From Mycteria americana (lineage: Eukaryota; Chordata; Aves; Ciconiiformes; Ciconiidae), in the NCBI RefSeq assembly GCF_035582795.1, contig NC_134367.1, positions 2,110,501-2,174,500 of the forward strand: 64,000 nucleotides of DNA, read 5' to 3'. The notes beneath the pieces were generated by a model, which had not been told where the DNA came from, searched no databases, and saw only the letters and a list, made by a program, of their open reading frames with translations. Each line of letters begins with the position of its first letter. Positions within the stretch are counted from its first letter, which is position 1. The translations under genes were made by a program, and so were the position numbers. This document shows positions 50,961 through 63,740 of this stretch, one piece after another.

Positions 50961-53900
50961 ATTTAAATGGACAATAACTTTATTTATTTGTACAGTAATT
51001 TTAAGAGGAGAACTACAAAAAAATCTATTTTTATGCAAACCTTCGGTGTTTTTATATTTGCGTTCTTTTATGCAGCAAGTAGCAGAGGTGAAAACTTGGC
51101 TGAGGTGACCTTGACTGCCTGGCCATACCTGGCATGGTCCTAGGGGAGTTTCTGAACTTGCTCTTTTTAAAGCAACCCTTGCGCATCCTTTTGTTGCTGT
51201 CCTGCAACTGCCCTTATGAAGGACGGCAAAGAAACATGCAGAAACCGTCTGGAGACGGGCTTCTCTGCCCCATTGCGTGTTGACTGCCTTTCCAGCCCTG
51301 GCTTCTCACTGGTAATGCCATGGCGCTTGTCCTTGGCGCAGAAGTTGTCTTTAGGAGGTTTAATCGGAGCTTTTTTGTGTGTGTAATTCTTCGCTCCATG
51401 TTGCTTGGCCACGTAACTGAGTGATGTCTGCTGAATGAGCTGGCAAAGCGCTCAGTGTCTATTCTGAAAAGTTTGAGCAGAAACAAAAATGTATTTTCTT
51501 CACAGTAGCTTTTGAATATTCTTGCTTAGATTAACTAAAACCGCTTTCTTAAAATAAATACAAAGAATGTTAAAGATGCCAACTCTTGATTAGAACGTAT
51601 GCGTCACTAACACTTAAAGTAGTTTAAGGAATCATGCTTCCTGCTGTGTTAGCTGCTTGTGCCAGCTGTTCTTACAAGGGAAATGAAAAGGACTGAACTG
51701 GAATCTTGGCAGGTAAATGGGGAGTCTAATTTGCACCCTGTTTGAAAAATATTTTCATGTATCTGTAAAATACTGCTGATCTTCGCTTTTCTTAAGGAGC
51801 TGGGAGCTCCTGGAAAAGGTTCCTCCTGCGCTCTTCTGTTGGGCAGAGGTGAAATAGTGTCCTTCGGGGACAGCTGCCTTTTGTAGGAAAGGAACAAACT
51901 GCCAAAAGAAAGATAACGTGGCGAGCCCCTCTGCGCCACCTCTGCCACACAGAGGACAGAAATAGGTGTATTTCTGTTAGAAATAGATTCAATATTTCTT
52001 CTCCCTGTCTTACTCTACTAAGATTGTGGCTGCAATATAGAAGACTCTGTATTATAAGCAGCGTGTCATAAGCTAAATTCACGGAGAGGATCTTTCCTCC
52101 GGCCATGACTTTATCCAGAGGCTCTGCTGGCCTTCCATGGGGAAGCGTAACATTTTCTCACCTGCTCCTCCAGGCTGTAAAATATGTTTATCCTGCACAA
52201 ACAAACATTAATTGACCTCTGTCCCTGTAACAGATAACAAACAGATTACCCACTAGGAGTGGTCCCTGGAAAGAGCTGTTGTGCGACCATATAAAAAATA
52301 AGTTAATTCAAACCGGTAAATTAAACTTGACTTTTGAATTTAGAGAATCCCTAGGCCAACAGTGCTAGTGCGTACGAAGCGTGTGCAGCAAGATAGACAC
52401 GGTTGCTTTGAAGCTCATTCAGCTCTTGACACCTCTGTGCAGACAGACCTTATGGTGACTGGAAATGAGCTGAAAATGGGGGTCTGGATCTTTTTTACCA
52501 AGAGCCCTGTTCTGGAGAGCACTCCTGTCTTCGGTAGGAGACAGGTCTGGCTCTGATTGCGGCTCTACACCTGCAGTGCAGCCCAGCTTTACCTAATCCT
52601 AGTTGGTGCCTTGATTTCTAACTAATCTTGGAGTTCTGGGGAATCGGGACTGTATGCTGGGTTTTCCTTTCTGCAGCTTTTGGTTATAAATACTTTTCTG
52701 CTTTGCAGAGCTGCTATTCTGAAGTAAGGTTTCTTCATCCTTCTCTTCCTAATCCTGTAGTCACTGCTACTCTATTGTCTGCTTTCTGCCATCTCTCCTC
52801 GGAGCATGCTGGTGGGCTTCCAGGGCTGTTTTTAGTTGAGACCAGGTCCATTTTTCCGGCATACAGATAGGTTTGCACACCCTCGCACCATGTGAGAAAA
52901 TTGCGGGGCACGAGAATGGCTGTTTACTCATTTTCTTCCTTGTTTTGCAATGTTAGGCGAGTATCCTCACAGCTGGCTAGATATTTTTAGCTAGTCTGTA
53001 CATACGCTTTAATCACTTGAAACTCTGTATTTTATAAATTAATAAAATGCTGTGGTTTTTTTTACTAATGCATTAAAAAGTGTGGTAATACTGAGCATCT
53101 CTTTAGAATCATGTGACGCGCTTTTTTTTTTTGTTAGGTAGCACAATTTAGTAAGTCTTACTCTAATACCTAGTGAATTGGTAAATGAAGATACGCAATG
53201 ACAGCCTCTAATTTAAGTGACTACTTCTTAGGGAAAGGGGTGGCGGGGAGAATCCTGGAGCTGCTGCGTGTAGCGCTCTGAAAACAAGCTCAACACTCAA
53301 GTGATCTAAAGGGTAAATGTAAATGTCTGTAGCTGGGAAAGGAACAGAATAAAATGGAAGAGTGCATGAATTCATGGTATTTTCCTGTTTCAAAAGCTGT
53401 ATGCAGCTCATTAATAATAATATAGGTGAGCAAAAAAAGAAAAATACAGAGAAGTTTGTCAAAGACCTACAATTTGGGAAGGGGGGGTGGGAAGTTTGTT
53501 AAATTACGTATGTTACGGAGAAAACGAACTCTTTATTGAATGGACACGCCCCCTCGTGCTATGAGAACTAGAGGGGTGCCTGGGGGATGCAGGGGTTTCA
53601 CACAGCACACCGCTGAACTGCTGAACTCCCTGGTGACAGCAGAAGTGTCAGAGGGCTTAAAGCATACCTACTTGTGGAAGATAAATCTATGGGCGGTTAC
53701 TGAACAGGGGTTTAGAACACCCTTTGGTTCAGGGGAGTTCCTAAACTGTTGTTTAGCTGCTGGCAGAGCTGTGCTCTCTGTGGTACCCTGTTTGTAGACA
53801 GTTTTTCTTCCACCGACAGTTTTTCTTCCACTCCTTTCTCACCGTAAAGCGCTGAACCCCAAATATTGCTGCCCATCGCTCCTGTCACGGTGAAGTAGCT

Positions 53901-54949
53901 GGGTCTTGGTGACAACCGCTGCTTTGGTGACTGGAGGAGGACACGTGCCAGTGATAGCTGCTTATGTGACTTCGCATTTTAGGAAGAGAACGGTGCTGTC
54001 GAGTGCATCACGGGGCAACACGGCTGCAAGCGGGTGCCTCGGCTCGGCGCCCGGCTCGCAGGGCTTTGACACTGTTGATTTTTCCCTAGGTCAGAGCCCA
54101 GGCGGCCGTCGCTACGGACGTACCACTCCATTTATTTTTTTTATCTACGGTCATAATCTCTCTTGGAGAAAAGAACGGAGAGGAACGTGGACCTGTGAGT
54201 CAGCTTTGTATTTCAAGTGAACAGATAGTGAAGGTGAAGCTTTGTTCTGCTTTGGTGGGGAAAAATGTGTCAGTCCTCCATTTTTCTTCTCTCCCCTGCA
54301 ATGAGCCTCATGTGCATCGGGGCGGTTTGTTAGACTAGCCTCTCTAAATGCTGGAGTTGTCCATCGAGGCAGGCAGTTAAATTGATTGCTTTGGATTAAG
54401 GATGCTTCAGACTAGTTAATTTTTTTCAATGGGACAAGTAACATCACTCACAGAGATGCAAGATAGCTAGGGGCTGAATTTATCTGGGGAAGAATTAAAT
54501 ACTCGCTACCGTCCCCAGTCGGGATCAAGTCAGTCAATAGTATTCTATTTTTCTCTAAAATTAAGCATTGCCTCCAAATCATTCATTAGCAGAATCCTCC
54601 ATTAATCATAAATCCCAGCACATCTCACCAGACAGCAGAAGCAGAAGGTCTTTTTTTCCTATGTCTGTTCAATACATCATCGTAGCTGGTAGTCTTACAG
54701 CTGCTGGGAAGCGTTTTTTGGAACTAAATAAATTCAGGGGTCTGTTAATCACAAAGACTAATGAAGGCGCTCCGGACGCCTGTCACTGAGCAGTTATCTG
54801 CAGGCAACCAACATGCAGATGGGGTGGCTGGAGGGATAGATCATTCCAAGGGGGGACACAGGAGCTGGCTGGATTAAGTGTCTCATCTCAGCAGGGGCTC
54901 AGGACGAGATAAGGAAAGCAGATTTGCCGACCCGTTCTCAAGGCTTGGG

Positions 54950-55099
54950 AAGGAGGAGGGACGGGAGGTGCGGCGGTTGGTTTCAGTGAAAGCTCCAGGC
55001 CGCGGCGTCGGTGCTCCTGTGATCCTGATTCATCAGCTAGAAACGTTCCCTTTGCGAAGGGTTCGGAGGAGGAATTTAATTTCTTCACGGCTGGAGAGG
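54950..55099 (+). other. Exon-like GC-richer block with strong donor
   Basis: A local CpG-containing stretch ends at 'ctggagag|gtaaga' (55099/55100) in AT-rich surroundings. It might be a leader exon of an unrecognised or non-coding transcript. No protein match. Confidence 0.25.
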
Positions 55100-57282
55100 T
55101 AAGAACGAAGTTATTGACTTGTGTGGGTGCAGAAGTGAACTGGCGTCACTTGTGGACGGACTGAATCTAGAGAAATATTTTTGCAAAATAAGGAAAAGGG
55201 GGAAACCTGCAGCTTAATCCATCGGAGATGGATACAGACTGTTTCCTAATTAAAACCTTTAGCACTGGAGCGCTCAGGTCACATTCGTCGTTCCTCCTCT
55301 CTCATCCTAAACTTCGAACGTGTTGCTCCTTTGTTCCATTAGATAGCTGCTGCCTTCCCCCATCAAAGGAGGCTGTTTCGGTAGCACGTAAAACACTAAC
55401 GCTGTATTTGCATTCTGTTTGCAAAGCATGATCCAGGTACTCTCGCAGGCGAAATGTAAAGACACCTACGTGCCACGGCTGACGTTGCGCAGGAACATCA
55501 TAGAGAGAGAGAGGATTTGAAAAGGTAATGAGCTCGTGCGGTTCAATCTGTCAGTCCCTGTTGTTCTTTCAAGATTCTTTGTACACTCTTAATTGATTTT
55601 GCTGAGGCTTTTTGAAGTTGGAAGCGGTGGTTAGCTCCCTTTTAAACTTACTTAGCTTTCCTTTATTCTTGAAGAGCTGCAGGATCAGAGAATTCAGATT
55701 AAATTGTTTTTAACTGGAAACAATGTGCAGTCTACCGGCATTATTCACACCTCCTCGCAGTGCTCCTGCTCAGCACAGCCTTCTGCTTGCTCCCTATTCA
55801 AAGGGCTGTTTGCAGAATAGCCTGGAGTGCAAGTGGCCAGGTTTCCCAGGAAGACGGGGAAGAGGGAAGTTGGAAGCCGCCGTCCCGCCACGTCCTGATG
55901 TACATGCAGAGACGTAAACCCCGAAAGCCATCAACATTTGCCCTCTTGCAGCTTCCCCAAAAAGTCTGGGGTTTAAGTTTTTGAGAAAGCAGTTTTTAAA
56001 GTGGCTTTGTGGATGTCTTGCAAGCTGCGCTGAGCCGTGATGTGGGTCCCAGCCCCACAGCAAGTGACACGGACAGCCGTGCGCTCTGTGCCAGGATCAA
56101 GACCCTGGTGTCATTGCCCTGCTACCTCTGGCTCCCCTAATCGCAGCAAACCTTCTGGGAGAGTTGGCTCTCAAGCAAAATAGAGGCATCCAGGTTTACT
56201 TAAAGAAACTATACTAATAGGAAATAAATTTCTAGAACCGCCCTGATACATGCAGTGATGCAGGAGTTTGAAATCCCAGCGGCAGGGGCGAGGGAAGGGT
56301 CTCCTGAGGATGCTCCTGCGTGAGGATGTGCGTCCCAGGAGCAGCGTACTGAGCTTGCGTTTCACCACTGGCTTCCCAGGAAGTGATCTGAAAGGGCTGT
56401 GGGATGTTACCAAGTCCCTCCAGGGATGAAAATACATATACGTAGGGCTTATACAGTGTATAGGTAAGGCTTGGCCCTAGACCTAGTGCCCAAGAACCCT
56501 CAGTGGGTACCTATGGCAGCTGCTGGTAGACATGGCCAGAACAAAGCTTTTATATTTAATTTTCATCATGGTATCAGCTGGATTTGGGCAAAAATCTGCA
56601 TAGATTCTGGGAGGAAGCATCAATGAAAACAGGCATCTCTACAGAGGAATTTGTACACATTGACTTAAGAGTTTTATTTTTTTTAACCTTTTCGGTTAAA
56701 CCAGCACCAACTTCTGCTGAAGACGTGTACTGAATGAATTAGCTGTCAGTTTCGGACTAAGTAGTCTCAGCCTTTTGCTTACAGGAAAGATTGAAGCTAA
56801 AATCACCACATTTGGCTTTTTCCCACAATTATAAAAGAGGGAGGAAAAAAAAATGTAAAGCCAAGTGTGTTGCTGCAAGAGTTTAAAACCACCAAAGCGG
56901 GTTTGTGATTCAGTGCAGGGGCTGGTAGCCTTCGGAGGGGGACTTTGGGCATGAAGTCCCGCAGAGCCATCCGCGCCCCTCTGCCAGCCGGCTGAGACGG
57001 GGAAGGGACAAAAGGAAAGAGGCAGCGATGTGGATAGATCGATGCCAAACCACTTCTTTCCCATTTGGAAAAGGACTCGAGATGAGCCTGAAGATTTCGT
57101 GCTGCTACCCGAGGTCTGAGCAGTGCTGTTTTACCTCGACTTTATTTTTCCAAACCACTGACTCCTTATTCTTATTAAACAAAGCTGATGAGCACAGCCA
57201 GATCGTGACTGCTGTATTTTTTAAAATCAGACTCCTTTCTGTCTCCTGCTTCTCTTGATTTAATTTTCTCCCTTTCTTACAG

Positions 57283-57429
57283 ATTCGCCGCAGATTCCCC
57301 GAGCCCCTGGCGTGACTGCTTATTGCACTGAAGGCAGGAGGCAGCCCCTGCTGCTGCTGCACGAAGGATGCGAGCGAAGAAGAAAAACAAAATCCGAGCT
57401 GGCAGAAGGGGATCGATCCTTGAGAGCAG
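57283..57429 (+). other. Exon-like segment with good acceptor
   Basis: A pyrimidine tract and 'tttcttacag' (ending 57282) precede a GC-richer block that ends at 'gagcag|gtcaga'. Its only ATG frame is short and highly basic (MRAKKKNKIRAGRRGS) and I do not recognise it. Non-coding exon or chance. Confidence 0.25.
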
Positions 57430-58468
57430 GTCAGATCCCCGCCACCCTGTGCCGTTGGTAATACTTGGTCTCACCAGAGAGGCTGCCCAGCATCGTTAGG
57501 TATTTCTGGGTTACCTGCTTCTTTTTTTGCCTACATTTCTCTTTGGTTTTTTTCCCCAGTTCACTTTTTTATAATGAACAGAGCTGCTGGGGTCTCGGCG
57601 AGCAACGGAGCTAACCATGGCTTAGAGTTTGCAGCCGGATGCAGGATGAGCCAAACTAGAATCTGGAAACAAATATTATTTTATTTTCTCCAAGCTATTC
57701 TGCTAAATTCCTCCCTTTCAGATGTAGAAGGGCCTACTGGATGTTAAGATTGCCCTTAACTTTAATGACAGCAGAGCAGCTGAGCCCTCTCGTACTCTAC
57801 CTTACCATGTTTATCTCGGTGTTGGTATCCTCTCATTTTATGGCTCAGATCCTGTAACGGTGATGCTTCACCTTGACTGTCTTGGGCTTGAACACATCAA
57901 GTTTTTGAGGTATCTCCCTGCAGTTCTTAAATTTCCAGCTTCCTGCTGCTGTTAGGCTGTGGCCAGACATCCTTCTCCTGGAGCCAGCTCTTCTACCTGG
58001 TAGGAGTTACTGTCCAGAGCTGTTCAGCACCGCGCTCTGCCAAAAGCCATGGCCACGTCAGATCCCGTGGCTCCCAGCAACAGCTTTTTTTTTGCCTGAA
58101 GAGGCTGTCGAATTGCCATGTTCACCTAGTTCATCGCGCCTGATCTGGGCTGCTCATTCACTCGTGTAGCTTCAAGGGGCAGGAACCACTTCTGCCTCCA
58201 AAGCTACGGGCAGCAAGGACAGGTCTTGCACTGGGATGACCAACAGGCAGCTGTGGCCGGCAAGGCAACCAGCTGGAGGTATCCACGCGTGTGTTTTTGT
58301 TGGGGATATGGGACAGGGGTTTGTGCAGGTGCTGTGGCAGATCTGTTGGTTTGTTTTTTTTTTTTTTTTCTGCAGAGCTATAGAAGTAGGGTGATGCCCA
58401 TCAGGTCCTCCAAGCTCAGGCTGAGCACCAAAGCAGAGAGGACAGAGGGGCCCAGACGTGCCTGAAAA

Positions 58469-58735
58469 ATGTAGGCATAGAATCATTTAGGTTGGAAAAG
58501 ACCTTTAAGATCATTGAGTCCAACCGTAAACCTAACACTGCCAAGTCCACCACTACCCCATGTCCCTAAGCACCACGTCTACACGGCTTTTAAATACCCC
58601 CAGGGACGGTGACTCCACCACTTCCCTGGGCAGCCTCTTCCAGTGCTGGACAACCCTTTCAGTGAAGACATTCTTCCTAATATCCAGTCTAAACCTCCCC
58701 TGGCGCAATTTGAGGCTGTTTCCTCATGTCCCTTA
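58469..58735 (-). mobile_element. 5'-truncated CR1, 3' end only
   Basis: About 265 bases nearly identical in layout and wording to the 3' end of the CR1 at 24.1 kb ('catagaatcatttaggttgg', 'aagtccaccactaccccatg', 'cttccctgggcagcctcttc'). The same subfamily is therefore represented twice. Only one octamer unit remains at the tail. Confidence 0.93.
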
Positions 58736-61700
58736 GAGATCGCTTGCAGCCAGGGCAAAAGCAGCGGGCAACAGCATGCCGCGGCAACGGGCTCATGGTG
58801 CTCTTCACCTGGGCTTTGCTTTCTTCACAGGTGGAGCCTGTGCTGGGTGGACCCACCTGGATGCCTGCGTGACCCAGGGCAGCAGCGGTGATCCCTCCTG
58901 CAGCTACCAACCACTGGTCTGACGCTGCACTCCACTGGAAAGCAGGAGGTAACGGCTCCCCAGGGGCCAAGAAGCAGCAGATGGAGGCAGTCCCACATCC
59001 TCGGCAGGGTTCTTCTGCCAGCAGCTCTCCTGGGCAAAGATGGGCTTCTTTCCGTGGCCGTGGGAAGGAAAAACCTGCTCTGCAGCCCTTGTGCTTACAG
59101 CGAGAGAGGTGCGCTTAGCAGGCACTTTACTGATCGCTCCAGCACTACCAAAGCAGGGGCAGAAGATAATTTTAAAGCAATGAGGAAAAGGCACATAAAT
59201 AGAAGCAAGAGAAATATTGAAGCTGGCAGAGCTTCTTTTCACATCAGAAAGCCCAAGACTACAGCAATGAAATCACGGCGCGAGGCCTGGTGCTCCTGCC
59301 CCGAGCAGGTTATTACTGCTCGAGCTGCACCTGAGCTCCCCGCCACCGGGCACCGTGTGCCACATCTTCACCGTGTCCGACTGCGGGCAGGCAGAGAGCA
59401 TCAGCGTCCCAAAACGTTAGAGCAGCAGAAACGCAATGGGCTAAAATTAATGCAGAAATGAGCATGACTCACCTTCTTCTTCTTTTTCAAAGTATTTTAA
59501 GCTGGTCATCACCGTTTGCCCATGAAAGGAGACAGCAGCTTCCATTAATGACTTGCTTTCTTCATGCTTGCTTACTTTCCTCATCGGCTGCGAAGGAGCT
59601 GGGCACAGGCGGGGAGCACAGCCCTCGCTGGTGCTCTCTCGCTTGAAAGCATCGGCCTCAAAAACCCTTCGCCTGACCGAGGCTGCGATGGGTCACTGAG
59701 CGGGGAAGACACAGCAAGAGCTCCTGCTCTGCAGCGGTGGCCCGAATCCTCCCTTGGCACCATTTCAACCTGGAGCAAGGAAATGTGGGGCCTTGCCAGC
59801 CCCAGGTTTCATTTCCACGGGCGTGGGATCGGCCACAGCCCTTGGTCTGTTGAGTTTTACAGGCAAATTGTGTTTCCTTGACTTTGTTCACCTTTTGAAC
59901 AGTTGCATAAGCCCTTGTCTGCTTAATCGACCTCATTCCCATCATGAAGGGAGAAGAAGGAGGAGCTGCAGCTTGTCAGTACAAACCACCCTGGTGTGCG
60001 GGGGGTTTTTGGGGGTTTTTCTTTTTTGTTTTCCATCCAGGAGGCTTCAATACACTCTTCCACCGCACCCTGTGTAAAAGATGCCAGGCTTGGCCACTGA
60101 AGGCAACACCGTCTGCATTTAGCCGACCTCAAAGTGCAGGACGATTCACGGCTGCACAAGACAGACACATTTCACGGGCTGCAGCGAAGCGCAACTGCTC
60201 CTGGATTTCAAAGCCACTCTCCCTTTCGCAATTAATTACAGGATGCTATTAGCTGATTTCCTACACGATAGCTCTGTAAGAATGATGTACCTGTACTGAA
60301 ATGGATGCTGTTCTCATGGCAAAAAAACCCCCTCAAACTTTGAGAATACTGCAACAACCAGATCATAGCCAACTGGAACATTCCTTGGCGTGGTCGAGTG
60401 GCTACCAGGACCCTGTGAATGAGCAGCCTGGCCAGGAAAAAAGCCAACGCACCTCAGCCAAACTAAACCGCAGCTGACAATTTCTCTTACACTAAAGTTT
60501 TCAGTGCTCAGCAATGCTTCCTCCTCCCTGCATGCCCAGGGCAAGGCTCGCTGCTCATCTTCAGCCAGAAGTGTGAACTTTTGAGTGCACGTGTGTGTGT
60601 GGGGGGGAACACACAAAAAAAAGACCAAAGATTTGTTTGATTTATTTCCTGGCAGGGATTGCAGAAGAGGTTAGCCATGAAGACTGCCAGCACCAGGACC
60701 GCACTTCGCCTAAATGTGAGACACTTGTTGCGAGCCAGCATTAATGACATGGGGTGCGGGCACCGGCCTGGCAAAGACCATGACTGTGTCTGTCGCGTAC
60801 AATCCTCTGCAGAGAACTGCTGTCTGTACATCCCCCGTAAGCAGGGCTACCGGTAGGAAACTTGCTGTGTGTCTCTAACCACATCAGGATCCGTCCGGGC
60901 TCCCCAGTTCGTTATTTGGATATGCTGTCACCCCCTATTAATGAAGTCTAGCTCAAGAGGTGACCACAAAGCTTCAAGCATCACCAGGGGAAGGATCTGC
61001 CCAGCCCCTTTCTGCCCAGTACCCTCTCACATTTCCTTTGTGCCTCCCCTTTTGTGCAGCTAAAGACGGCTGAAATCTTCCCAGACTTTGTGGCATTGTT
61101 ACTGTTCCTGCCCGGTGTACTTCAAACACAAGAAAGCCTGAAACTCTTCAGAACAGCTTTAGAGGGAAGCGTGGTTTTGCTTTTCCCTCCTGGCAGCCAT
61201 GCCACAGGCAGCAGAGTGCACCGCAGGAACCGATCTTGCCTGAACTTATGTCCAAGCAACCACAGACCCCACGAGCCACACTAAAACCCATGGAAAATTC
61301 ACACACACCTGCTAACACGTCCCTTCCCCAGCTCTCTGTAGGCGACTGACACATACCAATATATTTTTAAACTCGGGCAGATACACAAAGGCTGAGAAGC
61401 TGCAGCTTGGGCTGCCATCCTGGGACCTTTCCTCAAACCATCATGTCTCATGGGCCATCTCGGGCTGCCCCAGCGAGGCTGGCTCATGCCCTGGCAGAGG
61501 ACCCGGCTGCAGAGCCACCCCCTGAGACCCTCTGACCCCATCCCAAACCCCAGCTGTGCAGCAGGCAGGACATATGCCAGGAACATGCGTTGGAGGAACT
61601 CCCTGTCCCCGGCAGAAGCAATGGCTCGGAGAGAAGTACAAACCAGCTATTCATTTGGCTGCATTTATATCAAACGGACAAATCGATACATCACACTTCA

Positions 61701-62980
61701 AAACAAACCCCAGCCTGTGCAGACAAGCCTGGAGAGTTTCGCAGACGCTGAGCCAGTACAGCATGAAATCACCCCAGAAAGAACACATAAATGGGAAGCT
61801 AAAAATAAGACCCCCAAAAAATTGCTTTATTTCTTGATAAAGCTGCTAGTAAACTCAAAGCACATTGGCCTTAAAAAAAAAAAAACAAAACCAAAACGTA
61901 TCTGATATTTCCTAGATTTGCCGGAGGGCCACGCTTTCAGACGCACGGAATCGGTGAGCTTTTCTGGCCAGTACCTGAAAAAAAAACCTGGGCTGTCAGA
62001 GCTGAAAGCGTCAGAGTGATTCATAATTATGTCAGCGGTACCAGAACAACAAATTTTGTGGAAAATTTTAAGGATTCCACACAGAAATTGCATTCCCTCT
62101 CAATGCATCCCTTTCCCTCTCCTCTGCTTTTACGGTGTCAGAAGCTTAACGTGCCCCATTTACCAGTGTCTTGGAAGATGAAAAAAAAAAAACAGTTCAA
62201 CAAATCAAGAAGCAACAGCCTCCGTCTCCCTTCTTTAAATCAAACCCTCTGTAGAGGGCAGGAGGCTCCAACACGCTCAGGGTTTAGGTACCAACAAGCT
62301 GGTCTGTGGTTTTTCACTCCCCAGCCCTTAAAACACAGGACACCAGCGTTTACCTTCAATAATAAAAACTTTATTGCCAGGTATTTCGGTTCTCTCCAGC
62401 AAGGACGCGCTTTTTCCACGCTGCCCGGGCAGCCGCTGCCTTTGCCGCTCGTGCGTCATCAGACGTCAGCGCGGTTCTGGCTGCTGACCCTGCAAGTCGC
62501 CGTTCGGGAGCAGCAATAGATCACGGTGGCAGAATCGCATTTACTGTGCGGCATGGCATCGCCACCGTGAGAGCTTTCCTCCCGGAGCCGCTCCTCCTCT
62601 GAGTTAATCACGTGTGTCCCGAACGCTCGTTATTGGCGAAGTTTCCAGAAGGCTCCTGACAGAGTCATTTATTAAAGTAACACCCAAAATGTCAACTTCT
62701 CTACAAGCCGCTACTCTGGATTTCAACCCTATTTTTGATTGAAATACTATAAAAAAAGATCAGAGGAGGTCAGAGCTCTGGCCGCTCCCTTCTGATTTTG
62801 TTAAGTCAAGCAGGCAGCACCAGGCACACTGCTTTTGAATCGCTGACGTCAAAGGACATCTACCTGCCCCGTGTCGTCCCCACCAAAGGGCTGGGGAGAG
62901 GCGAGGAAGGTGCTGAGCTCTTCACCCAAGGTCACAGCTCGCTCCCACATCCCATCTCACTCCGTTTGCAAAACGAAGCC
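58736..62980. other. Gene-free or unrecognised stretch
   Basis: No recognised gene. A two-way poly(A) signal lies at 62361-62375: AATAAA on + at 62361-62366 and TTTATT (AATAAA on -) at 62370-62375. CpG-containing sequence follows on the right (62400-62650), so a - strand transcript could end there. The candidate exon could not be identified. Confidence 0.4.
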
Positions 62981-62984
62981 TTAA

Positions 62985-63740
62985 TTCTATCATTCCTGAT
63001 AGAATTCCCCATGCCTGGAAAAGGCATCCATCACACCCATCTCCAAGGAGGACCAGGAGGAGGATCTGAGGAGCTACGGGGAAGTCAGCCCCACCTCCGT
63101 GCTGGGAGAGACAGGGACCAAACCCTCCCCAAAGCCCTTTCCAGCCGTGGGACGGAGAGGGGAATAGAGAGTCGGGAACAGCCAGGAGGGATCCCCCATG
63201 GCAGATCATGCCTGAGCAACCCGACTGCCTCCTGTGATGAGATGACGGCAGCGCGGATAAGGGAGGACCGTGGATGTTGTATACCATGACCTTGCCAAGG
63301 CCTCTGACACTGCCGCCAACATGGCACCCTCATGCCCAAATCAATGGCTCATGGGCTGGAGAAGTGGCAGATCTGGTGCTGGAAATACAGCCTAACAAGC
63401 TGGAGCAGAGGCCATGAGGACGGTTACGGCGCTGGAGTACGTGATGTGCAAGGAGAAGCTTGGAGACCAGAAGCAGGCTTCTCCTAGAGGTGCACAGCGA
63501 CAGGCCAAGAGGCAAGGGACACAAGTTGAAACACCGTAAACTCCAATCAGATATTAGGAAAAACGTTTTCAACATATGGGTGGTCAAATATTGGAACAGG
63601 GACTCTCCATCCATATCCATTGAGTATCTCCACCCTTGGAGATATTCAAGCATCGCCATCCTGATCTAATTGGCCCTGCTTTCAGTGGGGTTGGACTAGA
63701 GACCTCAGAGGTCCCTTCTAACCTCAGTTACTCCATGGCT
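62985..63740 (+). mobile_element. Old, internally deleted CR1 LINE
   Basis: The + strand shows CR1 RT wording in order: 'atcacacccatctccaaggagg' (TPI-KK), 'gagctacggggaagtcagccccacctccgtgctggg' ([10 protein letters not shown]), and 'gatgttgtataccatgaccttgccaaggcctctgaca' (DVVxxDxxKAFD). It then jumps to the 3' end ('aaactccaatcagatattaggaaaaacg', 63538-63565; 'ggggttggactagagacctcagaggtcccttctaacc', ending near 63723). The RT middle is missing, frames are broken and no octamer tail remains. It is the only long CR1 here in + orientation. Confidence 0.8.

Larger units (their letters stand above)
49786..58468. other. Gene-free or unrecognised stretch
   Basis: No recognised coding gene in about 8.7 kb of moderately AT-rich DNA. 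Exon-like segments with splice-type borders but no recognisable protein are reported separately. AATAAA occurs near 53039 on the + strand. The sequence could be intergenic, long intron, or a non-coding transcript. Confidence 0.4.

Noticed and set aside
57361-57429. Short basic frame MRAKKKNK as the start of a coding gene
   Set aside because: No in-phase continuation or family match was found, so it is kept only as an exon-like segment.
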